Shown here one piece after another: positions 11,993 to 22,354 of a stretch of DNA of 64,000 bases (position 1 is its first letter; each line of letters opens with the position of its first letter). The stretch lies in NCBI GenBank assembly GCA_015345905.1, contig JADDTR010000024.1, positions 248,001 through 312,000 on the forward strand. Direction: 5' to 3'. The position numbers and the translations under genes were made by a program. The notes below the pieces were generated by a model, which saw nothing but the letters and a program-made list of their open reading frames with translations, had not been told where the DNA came from and did not search any database. This stretch comes from Aotearoamyces nothofagi (Eukaryota; Ascomycota; Leotiomycetes; Leotiales; Tympanidaceae).

Positions 11993-13042
11993 ATGTCTGA
12001 TGACGACGAGCCCCATTCGCGCTTTCAGTTCAAAGCCGCCATAATCAATGGTAGGTCATTCCTCGCGCTTCGCCTTTGACATGTGATCTTCGGAAGGCTG
12101 ACCTGGCCGTCTTGACAGAGATCTTGCACGAGGAAGATGTACGTCCAACTACAACAACAACACCTCGTCCACGTCGCCTCCTGTATTGATATGGAGTTAG
12201 TTATACAAGATCCTCGGGGCATCCCGGTCCTCGTCTGCAACTGATTTGCGGCGATGCTACCTAGACCGCTCAAAAATATGTCATCCCGACAAGCCGCCAC
12301 TCCATCCACTGTCGACGAGGTGCGATTCTTGTTGTGCTAATTTCTTTGACTCCCTGGCTAAGAATGTCTTTGCAGCGCCTTTCAGCGCCTCGGTTTTGCT
12401 TTCGATATCCTAAAGTCCCCAAGTGCGCGCCGAACTTACAATAGAGCTTCCACGCCTAAATCTTCACAACTACCAGACAAAACGAATTTTCTTGGAGGAG
12501 AGTATACTTTTCGCAGCGCCGTTGAAGCTATCCTTAATGAGTTTATTACTGGAGATTTTGTGGTCGTCCGTAGATGGCTTGAGTCTTTACACGCGCAGTA
12601 TCCCAATCTTGTTAGTGAAGAGGTTGTCATCAACGTCGAAAGGAGTTTCATCAGGATACGAGAATTGGTCTTGACCACTCGGACCTATGCTTTGCTTATA
12701 TATATCGAGCTCGGCCGGATACATCGGGTGCAAAGACGCTTGATGGGTCTTGGCTACCTTGATGTCGTTGGACGAGCGCGGCTCACGATACATCTTGTGA
12801 GGGTTACATTGGCAGTACCTATGCGAGTCGATCGAGCCTTGAAACAGAGAGAGGAGAAGGCATGGAGGGCTAAAGCAGCGGGCCTCCAGGCTGCAGGTCT
12901 TCCTTCTGAAGAGGCCATTGGTAGAGCCGGTATTTTGAATGATCGAGTTAGTAAGGTATTGGAGTTTATCGTTGGCAATGCTGGAAATGACGAAGGAGCA
13001 GACGAGGCCTGGAGCGCTCGTATGGGGGAAACGGTATCATAG
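11993..13042 (+). CDS. J-domain (DnaJ/HSP40 type) protein, with apparent frameshift
   Basis: Exons 11993-12050, 12119-12138 (20 nt), 12201-12319 and 12377-13042 assemble over introns of 68, 62 and 57 nt. The J domain reads LYKILGASRSSSATDLRRCYL, then the HPD motif (KICHPDKPP), then AFQRLGFAFDILKS. From about 12418 onward the frame carrying the rest of the J domain (SARRTYNRAS) and the long C-terminal region is shifted by one base relative to AFQRLGFAFDILKS; the change falls at a CCC run (12418-12420). No splice choice I tried restores one frame while keeping helix IV. Either the sequence lacks one C or the allele is damaged. The C-terminal ~180 residues (KQREEKAWRAKAAGLQAAG and neighbours) are helical and not recognised. 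J proteins stimulate HSP70 ATPase; the specific partner is unknown. Confidence 0.72.
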
Positions 13043-13692
13043 TCTTTCGTCACATTTTGTTTAGCGGCATTAACGAACTGGGTCTTTAGCGTATTGGAGA
13101 AGGACACGGGCAATGCCAGAAATTACGGTTGGTATGAGATTGGTAGATCCAATATGCAAGATGAGCCGTCAGAAAGAGCTGTCTTTATTCTTTATTTTGT
13201 GTATAAGTACTGTAACGACTCTCTTAGGCTTTTACAAAGACAGGCATTCACTAGTAACTCTCCTACGATGCTAAGGTATTTAGGTGCCAACTCTATATAT
13301 ACATACCTGTATCTAGATATGGTTTTGGTAATATATATATACCCATCAGACAAATTGTAATCCAAATTGAACAGGTATGTGTCGGGACAATTGTACGGGA
13401 TTTTTTTTTTCACCTCGAGTTTTTACGAGTTTATGGTACCTTGGTTGTAGAAGTACTTTGTAATTATTTTGAGCCTAATAAGAGTACGGTAGAGTCTATA
13501 TTAGAGAAGTACTATTCTGGTCTTAAATTAAAACAAGTACAACTTGAGAGACTACCTATTAAGGAAGTATCTTACCTACTATTTACTGTTAGCACTGTTG
13601 TAAGTTAATTTACATACACCCTTGGTATGTATATTACCTAGGTTAGGGTATTTATACATATTTAAAAAATCACATACTTACTTATAATGAAG

Positions 13693-13850
13693 ATTTTGCA
13701 CGCCATTTTCAAATATGTAACTGTCATATATTTGTATCAGAATTAGGGTCTGAAAAAGAGTGGTTACTACACAAGTAAGGTACTTGAGTGCCTTACCTAC
13801 CTTGGCACATGATTATAATATTTCGGGGTAGATCCCGGTGAACTGCCATT
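13693..13850 (+). repeat. Degenerate repeat, copy A
   Basis: The core at 13693-13717 (TTTTGCACGCCATTTTCAAA) is followed at 13815-13842 by a second block (ATAATATTTCGGGGTAGATC and onward). Both blocks recur in the same order in copy B, about 950 bp downstream. Divergence is high and partly C/T transitions. Confidence 0.6.
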
Positions 13851-14129
13851 TAATGAAACATAAAAACCTACATTTCTTTTAGCATAACGGTACGAAGGTT
13901 TAGGGTAGGTAAGTAATATATGGTACGGTACCTACTGTATTCAATTATATAGAGCTCAAATCTACTTCCATATAAAATCCGAGACCCGATTTAAGAAATT
14001 ATACTAATATGTATAAGTAGGTAGGTATCCCTTACAGTATACTAACATCTTGTTACTTATAAGTAGCTTAAATGTAACCCACTAGAATACAGCAGCATGG
14101 CTTCAATCCAATAAATGTATAAATTATAT

Positions 14130-14265
14130 ATCTTAAACGGTTATCTACCCAAACCTTCCTTAAGATTTTCATAAATTACTCAAAATTTTACAATTATTCC
14201 TGATTCTTACTACTGGTATCCAAATGTAAAGACTAATAATACAGATTTGAAAATGCCGTACAAAT
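14130..14265 (-). repeat. Degenerate repeat, copy C (inverted)
   Basis: The reverse complement of 14242-14265 reads ATTTGTACGGCATTTTCAAA and onward, matching copy B at 21 of 24 positions by eye. All three differences are transitions. A possible remnant of the second block (ACGGTTATCTACC, near 14136) lies on the expected side. The inverted orientation relative to A and B could make this an arm of an inverted-repeat element. Confidence 0.55.
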
Positions 14266-14669
14266 CCGACGAATTTTGAATACTTCAAAAATACATTTTA
14301 CAATACCTTTTAGGTAAGGCAAAAGTTTCAACTTGGGTCCAAAAAGGTAGGTATCGCGTGCTATTTTGATCCGTATGGACTGATTTCTTCACTCCTGAAA
14401 CCAAGGAAGTGTATAGGATGTTCATCTACATGTCTATCTAACGCTAACCATGGGCTTATCCCTCTGTAAGTAGGTAATTAGTCGTCACATTCCAGCCTAC
14501 TATATTTTAGCATTCACGTATCGTACTATAAACTTAAATTCAGAAAGGCGACATTTCGAGCAAAAGTTCAACTAGTAGGAATCTTAAGAAGTTATTTATC
14601 AAGTGCTAATGGCATTATGACCAGTTAACTTCTTATTTATACATATTCCAAAAATCCTATCTAGTGCAT

Positions 14670-14770
14670 ATTTGTGTGGCATTCTCAAATCTGCAGTCGT
14701 TTTTACATTCGGCAAAAAATTGGACTCAAGACAAGTAATTGTAATATTTTGGGGGTAGGTCCCGGTAAAT
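14670..14770 (+). repeat. Degenerate repeat, copy B
   Basis: The core at 14670-14693 (ATTTGTGTGGCATTCTCAAA) is followed by the second block at 14741-14770 (GTAATATTTTGGGGGTAGGT and onward). The order and orientation match copy A. Confidence 0.6.
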
Positions 14771-15981
14771 AACCGTAAAAAGAAACCTCGATGGAGGGTC
14801 GTTCTCAGCTGAGCTTTGGAGGGTTTGATTTGCTGAAATTCCGCACGTGGCATCCATCTGTTAATCCCTAAAACCCTTATCCCTTATATAAGTAGTGGAA
14901 GGCGTTGTCGAGCGCTCGTGTACTAAGTAAGTAGTACCTGGGCACGTTAGGTTCTATTCTAACAAGGTCAGGCCTGGTAGGTAGCGTGGATGGGTGGATA
15001 AGTAGACATCCTGGAGGGCTAGCTTGGCGGGGTGAGCTCCATTGATACTAGTTACTGTATGAGGAAAGTAAGATGGAGAAATTAGGACCTCACTTCAAAG
15101 ACCGAGCACGGATAACAGGAGATCTCATATATCCGGAGACAGGTGGGGTTCAATCGAGAATGACACGGGATGAAACTACAAACAAGCTTTTCCGCGTTAT
15201 GGAGCCCAGAGCATCTGAACGAAAAGACGTAATATGCACGTGAAAGGACGAGTGGTGTGAATACACAGATATATATACCTATCGAGTTGAGGTGTTCTCA
15301 TACGTCATCGGCCTCGACTACCATGGCTACACGGTACCTCGTACATAAAGGCTCGAGTTAACACAAGGTTAAGTATCTCTCCCCATCAAAGCAAGCCCAG
15401 AGCCACTACCCCGTACTCTATACGGAGCAGACGACTATTCCCATGGCGTCCAATAACTTTCAATCGCAGACCCTCAGGTGCAATACATCTCAACTTAAAT
15501 GTGGCCTCTAACCAATTAATCGACATTGACATCTAGTTCCACAGATTTCCATGGGTAGTCAGAAATCCCCGCCCGAGGCTTCCTATGGATCGGGAGCAAT
15601 GGACGGCAAGCCCTGGCTGCCTTCGCTCCTTGGCGAACAAGGCAAGCCAATGTCTGTCCATGTTTTATTGGTTGCCACCAAGATATTTCCTTTTGTCGAC
15701 ACGGAACAGCCCATCATGCACCCATTACCTATCACTCATAGCACTGCCACTCCTACCACCATTCTGATAGCTAGCTATCCAGCACCGAGCTATATAGGCC
15801 ATATGCCGCGCACCGGACGTACTAACCAGTTGCCTTCTCTTCAATAATACCCGTTATTGAACCGAAGAAGATAGAAGATACGGTATAATATCGACTCGAT
15901 AGGCTACTTGATACAGCCTCCAAGAGTCCATATCCCCAGGGAATAACGCACCTACTCAACCCAGCAGCAACAGTCGCCAAC

Positions 15982-16482
15982 ATGTCTAATATAGACCAAC
16001 AAGGTCCGTACAAAGTCCCTGTAACACATTCGCCCATGGCCGAGGATATTGAAAGCTTTCCTCTTATCCATACAGGTATCGATGAGGCTGCAGTCAAACA
16101 CACAACTTCCCCTCCAGTCGATATTAGCCGCCCAAGTGACGGCGCTTCTCAAGACCCTTTCGCTGCTCAACGCACCGACGACAACAACCCCTTTGCTAAG
16201 AAGGAAGATGGCGTGACAGAACTTGGAAGCTCTCCACCGGTCGAGTCAGGTTCTCCACGACAGGACAGGCGAATGAGCAAGGAGTGGGGTATGCCATGAT
16301 ATTTTGCACAGGCCCGAAACAGTAAGCTGATATTTAAAGATGCATCTAAAGTCCCACCAAGCCGATTTCAGAAACGCGAGGGTTCTATATATGCTACACC
16401 CGGTAGTCGGGATGGTCATGTCGAGCGTAACACCCAGACTGCATATCTTGATAAGTTGAAGGAGAAGAAATGGTTCAAATAA
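15982..16482 (+). CDS. Small conserved fungal protein of unknown function
   Basis: Two exons, 15982-16288 and 16340-16482, over a 51-nt intron give 149 residues. The N-terminal two thirds are hydrophilic and disordered (PFAAQRTDDNNPFAKKEDG). The C-terminal ~50 residues form a compact basic block split by the intron: MSKEW-DASKVPPSRFQKREG, then SIYATPGSRDGHVERN, ending DKLKEKKWFK. I recognise this C-terminal signature as one that recurs in short hypothetical proteins of filamentous ascomycetes, but no function is known to me. No signal peptide or membrane segment is visible. The gene converges on SYF1. The intact splice phase and a good ATG context (GCCAACATG) support it as real. Confidence 0.75.
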
Positions 16483-16827
16483 GCTTCCAAGGTACCATCT
16501 AGAGTGTTTAGGATCCGAAAGGAAGTTGACATGGATCATGACGTATATTTTATGGCCTCCTGGTTCTGTACGCTAGCTCATATTTTCCATGAGAGGTTGC
16601 TATCATTTCGTCCGAGCAACACTATCAAGGAGGCTACCTGCCCAAATCTATAACATAATTCTCATATCAATAGGAAGCTGAATTCCATTGTCTAAGAAAT
16701 CGTCGACTCTCTGAATATATTGTATCATCAGCTTTCAAACTGTCTTCAACTCAGCAGCTACGAGGACTTGAATCGGCGTCACAACACTGCGATATATGTA
16801 TTGAGGGATGATGGGGTCCGAATTCGT
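16483..16827. other. Convergent 3' spacer
   Basis: The 345-bp spacer lies between two converging stop codons. It should hold both polyadenylation regions. Nothing else is visible. Confidence 0.4.
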
Positions 16828-19412
16828 TCAATCATCATCCATGCCATCAACATCAATCGCGTCAGGATTCGCAGCTATGGCGACGGGACTGATATTGCCT
16901 CCTTGTGGTCCAGTGCTTGCAGGTACAAATCCTTGCGGAGCTCGGGCTTCACGCTCGAGTGCTGCCATTGCGTCTGCCTGATCTTCATCCCCATCACCTT
17001 CTGGCTGTTGCTGACTCCTCGCAAGCGCTTGTGACGCGATGAAATTAACATCAGTGTTATACTGTGCTTGCACACTCCGCTTGATTCGAAGCATCTCCTT
17101 GAAGGTGTCCTCGTTTCCATGCTGGACCTCAAACGCTTCCCATTTCGTCCAGAAGCTTGGACTTGTTCTCGGATCACAAAACTGGGAAGCATGCCCGTAA
17201 ATTGCTCTTGCGCGGTCAATCTCACCCAACCTCTTCTCCATATCCGCGAACTTTAGACACATGTCTCTTGCTTCCTTGTCAGGCAAGGCGGCGATGGCTC
17301 GCTCATAAATTGGACGAGTCGATGGTAAGCCAAAGTTTGAAGCGGACTTTGTGATATAGAAGTTGAACATATCTGCACGGTCCTCATCAGAGACCGCACG
17401 TGTAGCTCGCTCATATATTCGCATGGCATGTCTGGCAAGGCCCCTGTCTTCTTCAAGGTTTCCGTACATGAGATATAGGACCTTCGCGAACCGTGGAGGA
17501 CATCCCTCAACAGCTTGCTCAAACAAGTCTCTGAGACGTTCGATACCAATCTTACGATCAACGGCCTTGGTGAGATAGAGATTCCAGAGCTCAAAGGCTA
17601 CAGGATAGCTAAATAAGTCCAAACCTCGTTCATATATCTTGAATGACTCCTCAAAGTATTTGTTCTCTTCAAGAAGGTTGGCGTAGTTGACTACAGTTTG
17701 TGGCGTGGCGATTCGAAGTTCGAAAATCCTCTCATAAACTTTCTTTGTCTCTTCCAGAGTGCTGACACTCTCAACAAGGTCAACATAGAAACTCCATAGC
17801 TTCCAGCTCTTATGAACCCGTTGCTGAGGAGAGAGTGTCTCATCAAAGTAGTCTACGGTGGATCTCTTTGGTGCTTGGACTGCCTTGGCCATAATTTTCA
17901 CTGCCTCATCGAAATTCTCATTCCTCAACTCCATCTCAGCCCATTCAATCCACATATCTGCAAGTTCGGCGACCGACTTAAACGGAACTTTGACAGCCTT
18001 TTCCAAGATTACTCGAGCGTTCCGTAAGTCTCCACCGATTTCGTAAAACTTTGCATAGTTCGCCCATAGTTCATGGAATTGACCTACAGCTTTCTTTGGC
18101 TGAATAGCTGCGATTGCATCGGTATATGCCTGGACGACTTCGCGCTTGTTGCCTCCCCACAGAGCGATCCGCTTCTCCCATTCAGGGACATTATTCGGAT
18201 TTTGCCGTAAAAGAACATCATTTACTAGAAAAGGTCGTCGATCCATGAGCTGTTCGAAGCGCATCATCCGTATATCAAGATCAAAATCTGCATCTTCATC
18301 TATGATTCCCTTGTCGGATCGAGTTGCTGCTGAATCCATCAAGGCTCCAATGATCGATTCCTCGAACTCTGTATAGGAATCGAATACCAAGGTGAAGTCA
18401 CGCACGGTCATCACTGTCGTTATACCCTCTTCGAAAACGTCTCGTGCTCGTTCAAAACTACCTCGGGTAATCCAGTATGTTGCAAGTCCAGACCATAGCT
18501 TGCCCCTCTGGTCTGCGAATCTCTCAATGCCGCTACGAACTATGCGTTCAACATCAATTCCAACTTCGTCACCTGTATCTATCACCCTCGCGTGGGTCAC
18601 AAGGAGGTCAACCATCTCACTCCAAAGCTGATAATGCCCCTTTCCATGCTTGCTTCGAAATCTAGGGTTGTTGAGTATATCCATGTATTTTTTGACTGCT
18701 TCAGTATACAACTTCTCCTCAATCAGCAGCTCGATGAAGTCTTCAATGTCCTCAGGATGAACCTGCATGTATCGTCGCCAAATCTTCACTGCAGTGGATC
18801 CAGAAGCAGAATTGGCAAACGGCCGATAGAGCGCCCAAATTCTGTTGTGCTGTGTAATCGGGAGCGCGCGAAGCGCGCGATCGAACGTTCGACGTGTGAG
18901 TGTTACGACGGGTTGGAGTAATAAAAAGCTAAGATACATCTCCCAGATTCTTGGCATTTTGTTGAGAAGAATGAGTGCCTTTTCGAACAGGGAATTTACT
19001 TTGGCGTATTCTGTTGCGAAGATAGCAGAATTCAATTTGCCAAGGTGCTTTGTCCTAAATGCAAGATACTAGAAAGTGTAAGTTTGATAGATATCAACAC
19101 CTGATAGGGAGGAGCAAAATACCATTTTCCAAAGCTTATAGGAGCGCGGGAGTTGTATGCAGGCTCGCTCGAGCACAAACGCTTGCTCGTGCAGGCTGCC
19201 ATGCCGAAGCTTGAAATCCACGTACGCAAGCCATGGTTTGATACTTCTAGAATCTCTGAGTATATCTTGCTCGTATATTGTATCCTCCTCGGACTACACT
19301 AGCGTCAGCGATTGGGGTCAACTGCAATAGAGAGATATAGAAAGCTTACAATAAGGTAGAGGTCTGGCTTTCCTCGAGACAACTTCATGTTCGCAATGGT
19401 GGACGCAGCCAT
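16828..19412 (-). CDS. SYF1: Pre-mRNA-splicing factor SYF1 (XAB2/Cwf3), HAT-repeat protein
   Basis: Three exons (19412-19350, 19293-19123, 19068-16828), introns 56 and 54 nt, 824 residues. The N-terminus assembles across both junctions: PDLYLI-SEEDTIYEQDILRD, then LPRSYKLWKM-YLAFRTKHLGKL. The body is a run of half-a-TPR (HAT) repeats, for example RIWEMYLSFLLLQP, RIWALYRPFANS, and DRARAIYGHASQFCDP. The C-terminus is acidic (IDVDGMDDD). SYF1 is a scaffold of the Prp19/NTC complex in the catalytic spliceosome and acts in the nucleus (family knowledge). The length fits fungal homologues. It is divergent from VMA8 with 379 bp between start codons. Confidence 0.93.
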
Positions 19413-19791
19413 TGTGCCCTGCAATTATCCTACCTATGATCCCTTATATGTGAGGCTCCAGAGTGACAGTTGATACTCCTAGCGCGTTGGAGAAACGTCG
19501 TTGTTGCGGATCTGACGATTTCCTGGAAGGCATGAAATATCTAAGCATTGAAGTTTCCACGCGTACCTAGCTCGCCTGCCCGCGTCGCATCATTAGTGGC
19601 TATTTCCTAGCGCAAAATGCTTGCGACGACTTGCACCTTTTAGGCGAACAACCAGTTGAGTCCGCGACAACCTTATCTTGATTCGAGCTTGAGCTTGAGC
19701 TTTGGCGACGTCGATATCATCACCACACAACGACAATAGTGGAGTACAAAAATTTCTCCATTACACTCGAGAAGGTGTAACCCCTCTCAAT
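19413..19791. promoter_or_regulatory. Bidirectional promoter region SYF1/VMA8
   Basis: The 379-bp spacer between divergent start codons must contain both promoters. A CTTGAGCTTGAGCTTTGG direct repeat lies near 19685-19705. No other motif is claimed. Confidence 0.5.
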
Positions 19792-20970
19792 ATGTCTGGA
19801 GCTGTGGTATGCTGTGCGAAATGCACCTATTTCAGAACAATCCGTTGATGTATATGTAGGGTCGGGAAGCGGTGTTCCCTACAAGACAGTCGCTGGGTTT
19901 GATGAAGGCAAAGCTCAAGGGAGCGGAGACCGGCCACAGCTTGTTGAAGAGGAAGAGTGAAGCTTTAACAAAGTTAGTTCCTACCACTGCGTTGTAGTAT
20001 TCATTTGCTTATATGACGTAGACGTTTCCGAGGTAAATGGTATAATTTGTCTGGGTGAACTAGAATTGACAGTAGTAGAAATCACACGGCGTATTGACGA
20101 AGCGAAACGGAAGATGGGACGCGTCATGCAAATAGCTGCTTTCTCGCTCGCAGAAGTTACATATGCAGTCGGTGGAGATATAGGATACCAGGTTCAAGAA
20201 TCCGCCAAATCAGCTCGCTTTCGGGTCCGGACAAAACAGGAGAATGTTTCCGGCGTATTTCTTCCTGCGTTTGAAAGTTATACTACCGAAGGCAACAATG
20301 ACTTTGGGTTGACAGGGCTAGGTAAAGGAGGTCAACAAGTACAGAAATGCCGGGAGACTTATGCACGAGCTGTGGAAACCCTGGTGGAGCTAGCAAGTCT
20401 ACAAGTACGTCTCACACGTAGTATGCGACTATACGTTAAGATTTTAACGAAGACAGACTGCTTTCGTTATATTGGACGAGGTAATCAAGGTGGTTAATCG
20501 AAGAGGTTCGTAACTGCCATTCAGTCTGAGATCTTGTATGTACTGACCGTCATAGTGAATGCTATGTTGGTAGACCTGAATTACCAGTTCCAGACGCTCA
20601 CTAATAGGATATAGCGAACACGTTATTATTCCAAGAACAGAGAATACAATCAAGTGTCAGTACCTCAGAATGCTTTACCAAATCGAGTACTAATGCAAAG
20701 AAGATATCAACTCCGAGTTGGATGAGTTAGATAGAGAGGAGTTTTATCGCTTGAAGAAGGTGATTCTATGGCAATAAAACCTTTTAATACCTGAGCTGAT
20801 TAGAAATATAGGTTGCGAATAAGAAACAGAGAGATACGGCGGCAGCTGACGCGGAGATGGCAGCTAAGAAGGCTAAGAGTGACAGTTATAAAGAGAACGG
20901 AGAAGCCGAAGGGCCTTCTGAGCACGCTGACATACTTGGTGATCAAGAGGATGCTGATGTCATCTTCTGA
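19792..20970 (+). CDS. VMA8: V-type proton ATPase subunit D, nine exons with two microexons
   Basis: Exons: 19792-19806, 19860-19972, 20022-20032 (11 nt), 20079-20404, 20457-20505, 20556-20565 (10 nt), 20615-20655, 20704-20759 and 20812-20970. They sum to 780 nt, 259 residues, close to the 256 of yeast Vma8. All junction phases agree, and the product follows the family without gaps: MSGAV-GREAVFPTRQSLGL, ALTKRFREITRRIDEAKRK, VVNRRVNAIEHVIIPRTENT. The 11-nt exon codes KRFR and the first base of E; the 10-nt exon codes the VNAI segment. Subunit D forms the central rotor shaft of the V1 sector that couples ATP hydrolysis to proton pumping into vacuoles. The C-terminal tail (GDQEDADVIF) is acidic. 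Eight introns in under 1.2 kb is far denser than in the neighbours. Confidence 0.93.
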
Positions 20971-21123
20971 TTACATAGGCATTATTGTGTATTTTTCTGT
21001 TAAAAATCATGTAGCAGTAGCAAGAAGTATTAGAGGAAAGAACCATGCATGCTTGCTACCTGCTGTCTGCAATGGCCCTCAAATCCCACGCATTTTTTGC
21101 TCGAAAACACATCGGCTACTAGT

Positions 21124-21988
21124 TTACTGCCGTTGATATGTGACCTTGATGATCTGGTTTCCCTCTCCTAGGGTCATGCCTGCTGTATTCTCTTTTGCAC
21201 TGATTGCCCCCGTCTCTGTCTCGTACTCTACGAAAGCGATTCCTCTCCTACCAGGAACCAGACGGACTTCACGGAAACCCTCAAACCTGCCAAATATAGC
21301 TGTTAAAGCATCGATGTCATATTCGTCTGGCAAATTCTGAACGAATAGAATCTTATTCGGTGGAAGGTATTCGTCTGGAACAACTGCAGCACTAGCTGGA
21401 TTGGATGATTTTAAGCCAGCACCACGGGATGCCTTGATCGGCCGAGTAGTACCATCTGGGATAGCTCCTGCCGCCGCTGCAGACCTTTTGAGTCTCTTCG
21501 ATTCCTCTACAGCCTCGGCAGCTTTCTTCTTGTCTATGGACCAGCAAGTCAGCAATTAACCGTGCAACTCATAGGGCTAGACAACTCACCTTTCTCAGCA
21601 AGTCGTCTGCGCTTATGTAATTCAAATTCTTCTTCATCGCCAGTTCTCTTAACGGTGGCATCACTTCTTGTCTTTGCGAATGCTAGCTGCATCGGCTTTT
21701 CAAAAAGCTCGAAACCTTGAACCTCTTCTATCGCTTTCGCCGCCGAATCTACGCTATCGAAAACGATGAATGCCTGACCTTTTGCTTTGAGGTTTGTCTT
21801 TGCGACAATATCCACGATCTCGCCATATTCAGAGAACAATTCCGAGAGCGCTTCCTTCAGCTGGTCGACCTTGATTCGCTCTTCGAGATTTCGTACGTAA
21901 ACACTGGAAAAAATGTTAGTGGCGGAACACACGTGTCGATGTGCAATGACACGTACGTAGCGCTTGGTGGGGGGCCTGTAGAAGCCAT
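21124..21988 (-). CDS. U1 snRNP A / U2 snRNP B''-type two-RRM protein
   Basis: Exons 21988-21957, 21903-21590 and 21533-21124 (introns 53 and 56 nt) give 251 residues. RRM1 begins TVYVRNLEERIKVDQLKEAL and contains RNP1-like KGQAFIVF. RRM2 begins KILFVQNLPDEYDIDALTAI and contains RRGIAFVEY. The short N-terminal peptide, the LKEALSELFSEYG helix and the Lys/Ala-rich linker between the RRMs are the arrangement of U1A and U2B''. Many fungi have one protein of this type, so I do not choose between U1A (Mud1) and U2B'' (Msl1). It binds a snRNA stem-loop within a spliceosomal snRNP. It converges on VMA8 with 153 bp between stops. Confidence 0.88.
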
Positions 21989-22354
21989 TGTCAATACTTT
22001 TTGAAGACGAAACAACAGTGAGAGTTCTTGATGACGCTGTGCATCAGAAGAAACTCGAGATATTTCTCGTTGATGCCTGAAATTATAGGCTGAAATTATA
22101 AAAATATCTTGGCCGTTACAAGAGGTGATCCTTGAGGGGATGTAAGTAAGCGGAACGGAACCTTATACGGTTGAAGACTTAATTCTATCAAGTATAAAAA
22201 ATATTTGAGGACCATGCACATGCCCCCGTTCATTCTATACAATATGACTTTCGATCCGCTAACTATATATACAATACAGCGCGCTCAACCAAATGCTTGC
22301 CTCCATCGCTAGAGGCGGGTTCTGTACTTGTACAATTAGATTTAACTTAATCGT
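21989..22354. other. Spacer upstream of the U1A/U2B''-type gene
   Basis: The 366-bp spacer holds the promoter of the minus-strand RRM gene and the 3' end of GEA1. No additional gene is seen. Confidence 0.4.

Larger units (their letters stand above)
13043..15981. other. Gene-poor AT-rich block with degenerate repeats
   Basis: About 2.9 kb without a supportable gene. The part from about 13170 to 14880 is markedly AT-rich and full of TAGGTA/TACCTA steps, with three diverged copies of one repeat (see separate entries). From about 14900 to 15980 the composition returns towards normal. A 98-codon open frame at 15551-15847 has no recognisable protein character. Likely a decayed mobile or repetitive insertion, possibly RIP-affected; the class cannot be assigned by eye. 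Confidence 0.6.

Noticed and set aside
14599-14853. An 84-codon minus-strand frame in the AT-rich block
   Set aside because: It lies across repeat copy B and has no recognisable protein motif.
13043-15500. An LTR or capsid-bearing element in the AT-rich block
   Set aside because: No terminal direct repeats of suitable length, no primer-binding site and no recognisable protein remnants were seen; it is kept only as a degenerate repeat.
15551-15847. A 98-codon plus-strand frame upstream of the small fungal gene
   Set aside because: No domain, secretion signal or splice partner was recognised.
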